Shown in pieces: positions 20,918 through 29,509 of a stretch of 64,000 bases of DNA; the first letter of the stretch is position 1; each line of letters begins with the position of its first letter. Position numbers and translations under genes: made by a program. This DNA comes from Phytopseudomonas dryadis (GTDB lineage Bacteria > Pseudomonadota > Gammaproteobacteria > Pseudomonadales > Pseudomonadaceae). The DNA is taken from contig NZ_QJUM01000013.1 of the NCBI RefSeq assembly GCF_004327355.1, positions 62,001 through 126,000 on the forward strand, read 5' to 3'. Below the pieces are notes generated by a model. That model saw nothing but the letters and a program-made list of their open reading frames with translations, searched no databases and was not told where the DNA came from.

Positions 20918-21895
20918 TCAGCCCCTGACATCGTCGATGTGCTCGACGAACCAGCGATAGGCGTCGCGCAGGCCGCTTTCCAGGTCGATGCTGGCCGTCC
21001 AGCCGAGGCTGGCCAGGCGCGACACGTCCATCAGCTTGCGCGGCGTGCCATCGGGCTTGCTGCTGTCGAACGTCAGGCGCCCCTGGAACTCGGTGACCCG
21101 GGCGATGGTCTGCGCCAGCTCGGCGATGGTGCAGTCCTGGCCGGTGCCGACGTTGATGTGCGAGAGCATCGGCTGGGTGTGCGCCTGGTAGGTGGCGTCG
21201 TCCAGGTTCATCACGTGCACGCTGGCCGCCGCCATGTCGTCGACGTGGAGGAACTCGCGCATCGGCGTGCCGCTGCCCCAGATCACCACCTCGTCGTCGC
21301 CACGCCGGGTCGCTTCATGGAAGCGGCGCAGCAGGGCGGGGATGACGTGGCTGTTTTCCGGGTGGTAGTTGTCGTGCGGGCCGTACAGGTTGGTCGGCAT
21401 GACGCTGCGGTAGTCGCGCCCGTGCTGGCGGTTGTAGCTTTCGCACAGCTTGATCCCGGCGATCTTGGCGATCGCGTAGGGCTCGTTGGTCGGCTCCAGC
21501 ACCCCGGTCAGCAACGCCTCTTCGCGCATCGGCTGTTCGGCATGCTTGGGGTAGATGCACGAGGAGCCGAGGAACAGCAGCTTGTGCACGCCGGCGTTGT
21601 GCGCCGCCTGGATGACGTTGGCCTCGATCATCAGGTTCTGGTAGATGAAGTCGGCCGGGTACTGGTTGTTGGCGTGGATGCCGCCGACCTTGGCGGCGGC
21701 CAGGTAGACCTGGTCGATGCGCTGCTCGGCGAAGAAGCGCTGCACGCTGGCGGCATCGACCAGGTCCACGCTCTCGCGCGGCGCCGTGACGATGCTCTGG
21801 TAGCCCAGGCTCTGCAGGTGACGCACGATCGCCGAGCCGACCATGCCGCGATGGCCGGCGACGAAGATGCGCTGCTCGAGAGAAGTCGCGGTCAT
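20918..21895 (-). CDS. fcl: GDP-L-fucose synthase
   Basis: 325 residues; extended SDR. N-terminal Rossmann motif [44 protein letters not shown] and the catalytic Y-x3-K in [18 protein letters not shown], then [23 protein letters not shown]. It performs epimerisation and reduction of GDP-4-keto-6-deoxymannose to GDP-L-fucose. It follows gmd by 2 bp and precedes gmm by 1 bp, giving a compact GDP-fucose block. ATG at 21895 chosen because it directly precedes the Rossmann strand. Confidence 0.96.
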   Translation of the reverse strand: MTATSLEQRIFVAGHRGMVGSAIVRHLQSLGYQSIVTAPRESVDLVDAASVQRFFAEQRIDQVYLAAAKVGGIHANNQYPADFIYQNLMIEANVIQAAHNAGVHKLLFLGSSCIYPKHAEQPMREEALLTGVLEPTNEPYAIAKIAGIKLCESYNRQHGRDYRSVMPTNLYGPHDNYHPENSHVIPALLRRFHEATRRGDDEVVIWGSGTPMREFLHVDDMAAASVHVMNLDDATYQAHTQPMLSHINVGTGQDCTIAELAQTIARVTEFQGRLTFDSSKPDGTPRKLMDVSRLASLGWTASIDLESGLRDAYRWFVEHIDDVRG

Positions 21896-21897
21896 GC

Positions 21898-23022
21898 TCA
21901 GTTCTCCACGGATACCGGAAGCTCGTGGCCGTGCTCGCGGAGCAGGGCATGGCGCTGGGCGACCTTGAGGTCTTCGCGAACCATCTCGGCGCACATCTGC
22001 TGCACGGTGATTTCCGGTGTCCAGCCCAGCTTGGTCTTGGCCTTGGTGGGATCGCCGAGCAGGGTTTCCACTTCGGCGGGGCGGAAGTAGCGCGGGTCGA
22101 TGCGCACCACCACGTCACCGACTTTCAGGGCCGGGGCCTTGTCGCCTTCGATGCGCTCGACGACGCCTTGCTCGTCCACGCCAGTGCCTTCGAAACGCAG
22201 GTGCACGCCCAGCTCGGCGGCGGACCAGGTGATGAACTCACGCACCGAGTACTGCACGCCGGTGGCGATCACGAAGTCGTCCGGCTGGTCCTGCTGCAGC
22301 ATCATCCACTGCATGCGCACGTAGTCCTTGGCATGGCCCCAGTCACGCAGCGAATCGATGTTGCCCATGTACAGGCAGGGCTCCAGGCCCTGGGCGATGT
22401 TGGCCAGGCCGCGGGTGATCTTGCGGGTGACGAAGGTCTCGCCGCGACGTGGCGACTCGTGGTTGAAGAGGATGCCGTTGCAGGCATACATGCCATAGGC
22501 TTCGCGGTAGTTGACGGTGATCCAGTAGGCGTACAGCTTGGCGACCGCATAGGGCGAGCGCGGGTAGAAGGGTGTGGTTTCCTTCTGCGGGATTTCCTGC
22601 ACCAGGCCGTAGAGCTCGGAGGTGGAGGCCTGGTAGAAACGGGTTTTCTTTTCCAGGCCGAGCAGGCGGATCGCCTCGAGGATGCGCAGGGTACCCATGG
22701 CGTCGACGTCGGCGGTGTACTCGGGGGCTTCGAAGCTCACCGCGACGTGGGACTGGGCGCCGAGGTTGTAGACCTCGTCGGGCTGCACTTCCTGGATGAT
22801 GCGCGTCAGGTTGGACGAGTCGTTGAGGTCGCCGTAGTGCAGGACGAAGTTCTGGTTCTGTACATGCGGATCCTGGTAGATGTGATCCACGCGCTGGGTG
22901 TTGAAGGACGAGGCGCGGCGCTTGATGCCGTGCACCTGGTAACCCTTCTCGAGGAGGAACTCGGCGAGGTAGGAGCCGTCCTGACCCGTGATACCGGTGA
23001 TGAGCGCTACTTTCTGTTCCAT
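21898..23022 (-). CDS. gmd: GDP-mannose 4,6-dehydratase
   Basis: 374 residues, standard length. [15 protein letters not shown] at the N-terminus binds NADP; TSELYG and [10 protein letters not shown] carry the catalytic Thr/Glu and Tyr-x3-Lys; [17 protein letters not shown] is the Gmd signature. It converts GDP-mannose (from ManC) to GDP-4-keto-6-deoxymannose for Fcl. The ATG at 23022 gives [19 protein letters not shown]-rich spacer of 48 bp separates it from the upstream glycosyltransferase. Confidence 0.97.
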   Translation of the reverse strand: MEQKVALITGITGQDGSYLAEFLLEKGYQVHGIKRRASSFNTQRVDHIYQDPHVQNQNFVLHYGDLNDSSNLTRIIQEVQPDEVYNLGAQSHVAVSFEAPEYTADVDAMGTLRILEAIRLLGLEKKTRFYQASTSELYGLVQEIPQKETTPFYPRSPYAVAKLYAYWITVNYREAYGMYACNGILFNHESPRRGETFVTRKITRGLANIAQGLEPCLYMGNIDSLRDWGHAKDYVRMQWMMLQQDQPDDFVIATGVQYSVREFITWSAAELGVHLRFEGTGVDEQGVVERIEGDKAPALKVGDVVVRIDPRYFRPAEVETLLGDPTKAKTKLGWTPEITVQQMCAEMVREDLKVAQRHALLREHGHELPVSVEN

Positions 23023-23070
23023 TGCAATACCTGCGATGTTCAATTTAAGGGAGGCTGGGGCAAGCTAAAA

Positions 23071-24231
23071 TCAGTTGGGCATCACGCGTTTGAGCAGCAA
23101 CTGCAAGCGTTCGACGACGCCGAAAAGAATGATCCGTACGGATGGGAACTTGTAAAAGAAACGGTAGATGTCGTACTCCGTTTTCGGCCTGGACAAGCTG
23201 GCGCTGTCGATCCCGGCCGAGTCGATCAAGGCGATGCCATCACCTTCGATATCGTGCAGGATGCTCAGTTCCATGGGCTTCATGGATAGGCTGAAGTTAT
23301 GCAGCCCGGCGGCCTGGGTGCGGGTCAGTTGCAGGCCGCTGCGGCAATCCTTGCAGCCATACAGATTGACCGTGAAATCGTAGCCTGCGAGCTTTTCGTT
23401 CTGCCGTTTGAGGCAGGCGGGCAGCAGTTCGCAGAAGGCGTCGTACACCGACAGACTGTTTTCCCGTTTTGCGAACTGGTAGTCGATTGGCTGCTGCTGG
23501 ATTGGCACCTGAAAGCGTGACGAGGCGATGTTGAAATGCTGGCCGGGGTCGCCGAAATTGGTGCTCAGCGAGCGGAACGGATAGACGAAGTACAGATCCC
23601 TGGAAATGATGTAGGCGTTGTACAGCTTGAGCCAGGAGGATTCCGGCCAGCTGCGGATGTCCGCCGGGATGTTGTCGATATGGCCGATGTCGCTGCCGTT
23701 GCTGTCCAGCCAGCTGCGGAAACCCTGCCAGTGCCGGCGCGACCAGGCCTGGCCCCAGGAGGCGGCCAGTTGCATGAAGTGCACGTCCGAGTCGCCGTCG
23801 TCGACCGGGGTGAAGGGCAGGTTGGCGGTCTGGTTGAACTGCACGCTGTACAGGCTGATGCCGGCGACGCCGGCATCGTCGGCATAGGCCTCCAGCGCGC
23901 GCGAGGCGTATTCGTAGAAGAAGGGCGAGACGAACAGGTCGTCCTCGAGAATGATCACGTCGTTGTATTGTTCGGTGAGATCGCCGCAGCTGAGGACGTG
24001 CTTGCGCAGCCCCAGGCGTTCCTGGTGGGCGATGATGCGCTTCTCGCCGAAGGGCCAGTCGAAGGCTTCCGCGACCTGGCGCGGTTCGGGGTTGCCGGAG
24101 TTGTCCAGGCTGATCACCAGGCGCACGTGACCCGACGGGTAGCGCGCCTTGCGTAACGAGCCGAGCAGCCGGCTGAGGCTCTTCGGGCGGTTGTAGCCGA
24201 TGACGACGATGGTGGGCGAATGTTCGGTCAT
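23071..24231 (-). CDS. glycosyltransferase, GT2-like
   Basis: 386 residues. The N-terminal GT-A half has IVVIGYNRPKSLSRLLGSLRKARY, SLDNSGNPEP, and a metal-binding ILEDDLFVSPFFYEY; such EDDL-type motifs occur in GNT-I-like and family 2 enzymes that act late in polysaccharide assembly. The C-terminal half (from about 250) is less conserved and contains a CKDC pair. No signal or membrane segment, so it is cytoplasmic. The sugar it transfers cannot be assigned. It sits between the second flippase and gmd within the minus-strand operon. Confidence 0.8.
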   Translation of the reverse strand: MTEHSPTIVVIGYNRPKSLSRLLGSLRKARYPSGHVRLVISLDNSGNPEPRQVAEAFDWPFGEKRIIAHQERLGLRKHVLSCGDLTEQYNDVIILEDDLFVSPFFYEYASRALEAYADDAGVAGISLYSVQFNQTANLPFTPVDDGDSDVHFMQLAASWGQAWSRRHWQGFRSWLDSNGSDIGHIDNIPADIRSWPESSWLKLYNAYIISRDLYFVYPFRSLSTNFGDPGQHFNIASSRFQVPIQQQPIDYQFAKRENSLSVYDAFCELLPACLKRQNEKLAGYDFTVNLYGCKDCRSGLQLTRTQAAGLHNFSLSMKPMELSILHDIEGDGIALIDSAGIDSASLSRPKTEYDIYRFFYKFPSVRIILFGVVERLQLLLKRVMPN

Positions 24232-24268
24232 AGGGTCGAAGTCAGTCTCGAAATGGGTTGAAGGTCGA

Positions 24269-25636
24269 TCACCGGCGCCTGGGCTGCCGATCCGCTCGGT
24301 CGTGCCAGCGGCGGGATTCGTGGAGCACGATGGCGATCAGGCTCAGGTAGACCAGAATGCTCGCCGTGGCGAAGGCCATGACGGTCTGCTCGGCCTGCTC
24401 CAGGAGCAGGGCGCCCGCCATCAGGGCGGCGACGCGCAGTGCGGTGCTGACTGCCTCGAAACCGAGGAAGCGGCCCTGCAAGGCCAGCGCCGGTACCGCG
24501 ACCGTGCAGGGACGGCTGACGAATACGCTGTATTCGGCCAGGGCCAGCCAGCGGGCGAACTCGCCGGCGGTGCGCCATTGCTCGCCGAACACCAGGGCGA
24601 ACAATGTCGGACCGAAGCAGAACACCACCGCGAATGGCACCAGGCCGACCAGCGCCAGGGCGGCGGTGGCCTTGCTCAGCATGGCCGTGATCGGTTCGTG
24701 GTTGTGCACCGCGGCGCTGATTCTGGGGTAGTAGACGTCCGCCACGGATTTGCCGATGAGCTGGGTCGGTACGTTCAACGCCTGTTTGCACAGGGCGAAG
24801 AAGCCGGCGGCCACCGGGCCGAAGAAGGCCGCCAGCACCAGGGTCGGCAGGTTCTGCGAGACGGCGTTGATGAGGATCTGTGGAGCCCGGAACAGCGGGA
24901 AATCATGGTACTGCAGGGCCAGGTCGCGTATGCCCAGCGGTAGTGCCTCGGCAGCCGGTTGCGCAGGCTGTGCCGAGCGGCTGCGCTGCAGGCCCCAGGT
25001 CAGCATCAGGGTATGCAGCAGCGGGCCGAGGGCCGTGCTGAGCAGTAGCGCCGCCGGCGTTGCATGCAGCAGGCCGACGCCGATGCGCAAGCCGTTGTGC
25101 AGCAGGGAGTGCTGCACGGCCACACCGGCGGTGAGGCGATAGCGCTGCTTGCGGATCAGCCATTGCTGGGTGATTTCCAGTGCGGCGCCGGCCAGCATCA
25201 CCAGCGGTAGCAGCATCATGAACGGGGCGATCTGCGCCACGCCCATGCGCGCGGCCAGCGTATCGCCGAACAGGGCGATGAAGGCTGCGCTGAGCAGGGC
25301 GAAAAACGTCGCCACCAGCAGCGACAGCCTGACCAGCCCACGGGCGTCGCTGTCACGCTTGGGCAGCACGATGGCCACCGGGTAGGTGAGTGCAGCGATG
25401 GGAATGAGCATGAACGCCAGGCTCATGAACACGCCCAGCACGCCATAGGCCTGTGGCCCGTAGATGCGGGTGATGACCGGCATCAGGGCCAGGGTGATGA
25501 CCTGCGCCCCGGCGGTGCCGGAGGCGACGGTGGCGATATTGCGCAGCACCGGGCTGCGCAGCCCGCCCCGCAAGGCCATGCCGAAGCGCATCCGCGCAGT
25601 GACGGGCGCGATGGCCTTGGGTTCGATGACGTCCAT
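24269..25636 (-). CDS. lipopolysaccharide/polysaccharide flippase (second Wzx-like)
   Basis: 455 residues with about 12 membrane segments and the flippase pattern SGTAGAQVITLALMPVITRIYGPQAYGVLGVF near the N-terminus, as in MOP-family Wzx/O-antigen translocases. The ATG at 25636 starts MDVIEPKAI; a TTG two codons earlier (25642) has a better-placed GAGG. It follows ugd by 13 bp. A second flippase at 12390 serves the same locus on the other strand and shares little visible sequence, so two different lipid-linked substrates are possible. Confidence 0.88.
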   Translation of the reverse strand: MDVIEPKAIAPVTARMRFGMALRGGLRSPVLRNIATVASGTAGAQVITLALMPVITRIYGPQAYGVLGVFMSLAFMLIPIAALTYPVAIVLPKRDSDARGLVRLSLLVATFFALLSAAFIALFGDTLAARMGVAQIAPFMMLLPLVMLAGAALEITQQWLIRKQRYRLTAGVAVQHSLLHNGLRIGVGLLHATPAALLLSTALGPLLHTLMLTWGLQRSRSAQPAQPAAEALPLGIRDLALQYHDFPLFRAPQILINAVSQNLPTLVLAAFFGPVAAGFFALCKQALNVPTQLIGKSVADVYYPRISAAVHNHEPITAMLSKATAALALVGLVPFAVVFCFGPTLFALVFGEQWRTAGEFARWLALAEYSVFVSRPCTVAVPALALQGRFLGFEAVSTALRVAALMAGALLLEQAEQTVMAFATASILVYLSLIAIVLHESRRWHDRADRQPRRR

Positions 25637-25649
25637 TGTCAAGCCGGCC

Positions 25650-26996
25650 TCAGCCATGCACCTGTTTACGGCCGATGCCGTAGTAGTCGAAGCCTTCCCG
25701 TTCGATCTGGCCCAGGTCGTACTGGTTGCGCCCATCGATGATCAAGGGTTGCTTGAGCAGCTTGCGCAGTGCCTTGAAGTCGGGCCGGCGGAAGGGCTTC
25801 CACTCGGTGACCAGCACCAGGGCATCGGCGTCGATGGCGGCTTCGTACTGGCCTTCGACGATCTGCAGGCGGTTTTCGCTGAACCAGTGCTCGGGGAACT
25901 CCCTGACCGCGGTTTCCCGGGCGATCGGGTCGAACGCCTTCACGTTGGCGCCGGCATTGATCAGGCTGTTGATCAGCACCACGCTGGGCGCTTCGCGCAT
26001 GTCGTCGGTGCCCGGCTTGAAGGCCAGGCCCCAGACGGCGAAGGTACGGCCCTTGAGGTCGCCGTCGAAGTGGCTGCTGATCTTGTTGAACAGCGACTGT
26101 TTCTGTTGATCGTTGCGCGCTTCCACGGCTTGCAGCAGCTTGGGTTCGAAGTCGTTCTGATGGGCGATGCTGATCAGCGCCTTGACGTCCTTGGGGAAGC
26201 AGGAGCCGCCATAGCCGCAACCGGCGTAGATGAAGTGGTAGCCGATGCGCTGGTCGGAACCGATGCCCAGGCGCACGTTCTCGATGTCCACGTCGAGGCG
26301 GTCGCAGAGGCTGGCGATTTCGTTCATGAAGGAGATCTTGGTGGCCAGCATGGCGTTGGCCGCGTACTTGGTCATCTCCGCATCGCGCACGCCCATGAAC
26401 TTGATGCGCGGGTTGTTGCGGATGAACGGCGCGTACAGTTCGCTCATCGCCCGGCGGGCGCGATCGCTGTCGGCGCCGATGATGATGCGGTCGGGGTGCA
26501 TGAAGTCATCGACCGCGGCGCCTTCCTTGAGAAACTCGGGGTTGGAGACCACATCGAAGTCGATCTGCAGGTCGCGCAACTCCAGCTGTTCGGAGATGGC
26601 GGCGCGTACCAGGTCGGCGGTGCCCACCGGCACGGTGGACTTGTTCACCACGATGCCCGGTCGGGTCATCAGGCGGCCGATCTGCCGGGCGACCTCGAGC
26701 ACGTAGCGCAGGTCGGCCGAGCCGTCCTCGCCGGGCGGCGTGCCGACGGCGATGAAGAACAGATCCGACTGTTCCATGGCTTCGGCCAGCGAGGTGGTGA
26801 ACAGCAGGCGACCGGCGTCGTGGTTCTCGGTGACCACGGTTTCCAGGCCCGGCTCGTAGATCGGCAGGATGCCTCGCTTGAGGTTGTCGATCTTCTTCGG
26901 GTCGACATCGACGCAGACGACCGTATTACCCATCTCGGCGATGCAGGCGCCCGTGACCAGGCCGACGTAGCCCGTTCCAACGACAGTGATATTCAT
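25650..26996 (-). CDS. ugd: UDP-glucose 6-dehydrogenase
   Basis: 448 residues. NAD-binding GTGYVGLVTGACIAEMGN, the VGTPPGEDGSADLRYV segment, SNPEFLKEGAAVDDF, and catalytic Cys in GCGYGGSCFPKDVKAL are all present. It oxidises UDP-glucose to UDP-glucuronate, so the polymer likely contains glucuronic acid. Ugd-type enzymes in this family include GDP-mannose dehydrogenase; the sequence is closer to Ugd, since the mannose enzyme (AlgD) has a different C-terminal half. Located between the initiating transferase and the second flippase. Confidence 0.93.
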   Translation of the reverse strand: MNITVVGTGYVGLVTGACIAEMGNTVVCVDVDPKKIDNLKRGILPIYEPGLETVVTENHDAGRLLFTTSLAEAMEQSDLFFIAVGTPPGEDGSADLRYVLEVARQIGRLMTRPGIVVNKSTVPVGTADLVRAAISEQLELRDLQIDFDVVSNPEFLKEGAAVDDFMHPDRIIIGADSDRARRAMSELYAPFIRNNPRIKFMGVRDAEMTKYAANAMLATKISFMNEIASLCDRLDVDIENVRLGIGSDQRIGYHFIYAGCGYGGSCFPKDVKALISIAHQNDFEPKLLQAVEARNDQQKQSLFNKISSHFDGDLKGRTFAVWGLAFKPGTDDMREAPSVVLINSLINAGANVKAFDPIARETAVREFPEHWFSENRLQIVEGQYEAAIDADALVLVTEWKPFRRPDFKALRKLLKQPLIIDGRNQYDLGQIEREGFDYYGIGRKQVHG

Positions 26997-27033
26997 GGAG
27001 GCAAATTCCTTGAGTGAGCGTTAAGCGTTACCT

Positions 27034-27056
27034 GCCCCTCCCTCCGGGGAGGGGCG
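27034..27056. repeat. GC-rich hairpin between wcaJ-like gene and ugd
   Basis: GCCCCTCCC, a four-base loop and GGGAGGGGC form a 9 bp perfect stem in the 100 bp gap. There is no T-tract on the operon strand, so it may be an attenuator or RNA-stabilising stem rather than a terminator. Confidence 0.6.
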
Positions 27057-27097
27057 AAGTGTCTTGTGCGCCATATGGCGCGGGCAGTCGCCGCTGT

Positions 27098-28489
27098 TCA
27101 GTAGATGTTTCGCGAGAACAGGGTGAAGGGCGTCTTGAACAGGATCTTGATGTCCAGCCACAACGACCAGTTGTTGATGTAGGCCAGATCCTGTTCCACG
27201 CGCTGCTGCATCTTTTCCAGCGTCTCCGTTTCGCCGCGGTGGCCGGTGACCTGGGCCAGACCGGTGATGCCCGGCTTGAGGCGGTGACGGGCCATGTAGG
27301 CGAGGATCTTGTCGCTGTAGTAATTGTTGTGCGCCACGGCATGGGGACGCGGGCCGACCAGCGACATCTCGCCGCGCAGCACATTGAGCAACTGCGGCAG
27401 CTCGTCGATCGAGGTGCGTCGCAGGAAGCGCCCGACCGGCGTGATCCGTGGGTCTTCGCGGGTGGCCTGCTTGACCGCCTGATCCTGATGCATGCGCATG
27501 GAGCGGAACTTCCACACCAGAATCACGCCGCCATTCCAGCCGTGGCGCGGCTGCAGGAAGAACACCGGGCCCGGCGAGGAAAGCTTCACGGCGATGGCCG
27601 CGGCGATGAACACCGGGCTCAGCGCCAGCAGGGCGAGGAAGGCCAGGGTGCGATCCATCAGTTCCTTGCTGAACACCGCGGCCGGGTGCGAACTGAGCGG
27701 GCTTTCGTTGAGGTAGATGGCCGGCAGTTGCTCGATCTGCGAGATCGACTGATTGAGCAGCGGCATGCGCCCGAAGTCCGGTACCCAGACCACATCCACG
27801 CTCATGTCCAGCAGGTCGATGTAGAGCTTCTCGATATGCGAGATCTCATCCAGGGTCAGGGCGATGTAGACGCGGCGTACGCCGTACTGCTCGGTCACTT
27901 CGCGCAACTGGTGCAGTGCGCCGAGGATCGGGAAGCGGCCATCCTGGGTATGCTCGCCGGCATGGGAGGAGAGCAGGCCGATCAGCGGTACGCGGTTCGA
28001 GGCGGTCAGGCGCTCGGCCAGTTCATAGGCCTTGGGACCGGAACCGATGATCACCGAGGCCCGCTCGTTGCGCAGCTTCTGCGAATGCAGACCGGCGAAG
28101 TAACGCAACGGGATGAACGCCGCCGCCTGCACCAGGAAGCCCAGTACCGCCCATTCGCGCATGATCTCGAAGGAGAAGCGCTCCAGGCTCTGGCTGAAGT
28201 AGGCGATGAACACCAGGCCGGCCAGCAGGGTGGCCCAGCCGGCCAGCAGGTGCAGCAGGCCGACCCCGTAGCTGAAGCGCTTGTGGTACACGCGCAGCAG
28301 CATGTAGGCGGGCACCGAGCCGAACACCGTGAGCACGATCAGCAGGCGGTACTCGGTGGGAACCGCGCCGTATTGCTGCATTACCAGGTAGCAGAGCAAT
28401 GCACTGACCAGAGTAATGGCGCATGACCATTGACCCCAGAACGTCAGTCCCCTGCGATTGGCGGCAGGATTGATGCGTTTGGAAATCAT
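27098..28489 (-). CDS. wcaJ: undecaprenyl-phosphate glucose phosphotransferase (WcaJ-type initiator)
   Basis: 463 residues: four to five N-terminal membrane segments (about 15-130), a central CoA-binding-like domain (IIGSGPKAYELAERL), a further segment (about 283-305) and the catalytic polyprenyl glycosylphosphotransferase domain with WKFRSMR, TPVGRFLRRTSIDELPQLLNVLRGEMSLVGPRPH and KPGITGLAQV. This class attaches glucose-1-phosphate (sometimes galactose) to undecaprenyl phosphate to start repeat-unit synthesis. The glucose preference is family-level inference. Only one initiating transferase is present. The ATG at 28489 is followed by MISKRINPAANRRG. Confidence 0.93.
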   Translation of the reverse strand: MISKRINPAANRRGLTFWGQWSCAITLVSALLCYLVMQQYGAVPTEYRLLIVLTVFGSVPAYMLLRVYHKRFSYGVGLLHLLAGWATLLAGLVFIAYFSQSLERFSFEIMREWAVLGFLVQAAAFIPLRYFAGLHSQKLRNERASVIIGSGPKAYELAERLTASNRVPLIGLLSSHAGEHTQDGRFPILGALHQLREVTEQYGVRRVYIALTLDEISHIEKLYIDLLDMSVDVVWVPDFGRMPLLNQSISQIEQLPAIYLNESPLSSHPAAVFSKELMDRTLAFLALLALSPVFIAAAIAVKLSSPGPVFFLQPRHGWNGGVILVWKFRSMRMHQDQAVKQATREDPRITPVGRFLRRTSIDELPQLLNVLRGEMSLVGPRPHAVAHNNYYSDKILAYMARHRLKPGITGLAQVTGHRGETETLEKMQQRVEQDLAYINNWSLWLDIKILFKTPFTLFSRNIY

Positions 28490-28736
28490 CGTGGGCTGTC
28501 CTCATGCAATTCTTCGATGAAGTGGGATGCCCTCGGCACGTGCACGAGGGGCGGCCTGTCCATGTGCGATGCGCATGGCGATACGGTGGGCGTACCCGGC
28601 TGTGGCGAACGCTGTGGCGCTTGACTACGTGGGTGCCGCGCCATGTTGCTGAGTTCTCGAAGCATGGGTTTGCCGACCTCTGGCAAATACAAAACCTACG
28701 ACCTGTGGGAGCAGGTACGCGTTTTCAGGCAGTTAG
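28490..28736. other. 247-bp leader between PHP phosphatase and wcaJ
   Basis: No plausible gene. A ~50 bp region near 28690-28735 resembles degenerate REP sequence (GTGGGAGCAGG). The spacing suggests that wcaJ and downstream genes may have their own promoter or an internal processing site. Confidence 0.4.
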
Positions 28737-29462
28737 CTAGACGAAGTGCCGGTGAGCGATGCGCCAGGGCGTATCGATGACCAGGCGTTCGGCCTCTCTC
28801 TCGCCCAGTATCCGGGCGGCATGCAGGAGACCTTCTTGTAATTCTGGAGGGCGGTGATCCAGGTTATGGGCATCACTCGCAATAATGCTGACCACGCCTT
28901 GCTCCAGCAGTTCGCGAGCGAGACGCATTGCCCGTTCACCGAAGCGGCCGGCCACCGACGAAGCGGTGACCTGCAGCAGGCAGCCTTGTTCGATGAAGGG
29001 TTTGAGCTTCGACGGCGTCTGCATCAACGCCTTGTTGCGTTCCGGATGGGCCAGTATGGGGACGACGGCATGGGCCAGTAGCCACTCGGTCAGGCGTTCC
29101 GCGCCGAAGGGCAGCTCGCCGTGGGGGAATTCGAGCAGCAAGGCCCGCTTGCCTTCCCACTGGCCGAGAAAGGGGATGCTGCCATCGAGGACCCGGGCCA
29201 TGATTTCGCTGGCGAAACGCACTTCCGCCGCGGCCCCGATGCGCAGGTCGATCCCGGCCTTGTCCAGTTCCACCGCGAAGTTCTCGCAGGCGTTGCGGAT
29301 GCTGGCGCTGTCGTTCTCGTAGCGACCACTGTGGATATGGGGCGTGCAGACGATATGGGTGATGCCGTTGGCCACCGCCATGCGGGCCATGTCCAGCGCG
29401 GTCGACAGGTCTGCCGGACCGTCATCGATACCTGGCAGAAGGTGATTATGCAGATCGATCAT
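28737..29462 (-). CDS. PHP-type tyrosine-protein phosphatase (CpsB/YwqE family)
   Basis: 241 residues with the PHP metal site: DLHNHLLPGIDDGP at residues 3-16, CTPHIHSGRY, EVRFASE and LAHPERNKAL, with SDAHN near the C-terminus. CpsB/YwqE enzymes dephosphorylate BY-kinases and so control chain length and export in capsule systems. Many Gram-negative loci instead use a low-molecular-weight Wzb phosphatase; none is seen here, so this protein probably dephosphorylates the adjacent Wzc. The ATG at 29462 starts directly at the PHP motif. Confidence 0.92.
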   Translation of the reverse strand: MIDLHNHLLPGIDDGPADLSTALDMARMAVANGITHIVCTPHIHSGRYENDSASIRNACENFAVELDKAGIDLRIGAAAEVRFASEIMARVLDGSIPFLGQWEGKRALLLEFPHGELPFGAERLTEWLLAHAVVPILAHPERNKALMQTPSKLKPFIEQGCLLQVTASSVAGRFGERAMRLARELLEQGVVSIIASDAHNLDHRPPELQEGLLHAARILGEREAERLVIDTPWRIAHRHFV

Positions 29463-29509
29463 CGAATACCTCCTACGTCCGTGCTGTTCATGGGAAATGG
29501 CGGCTGGCG

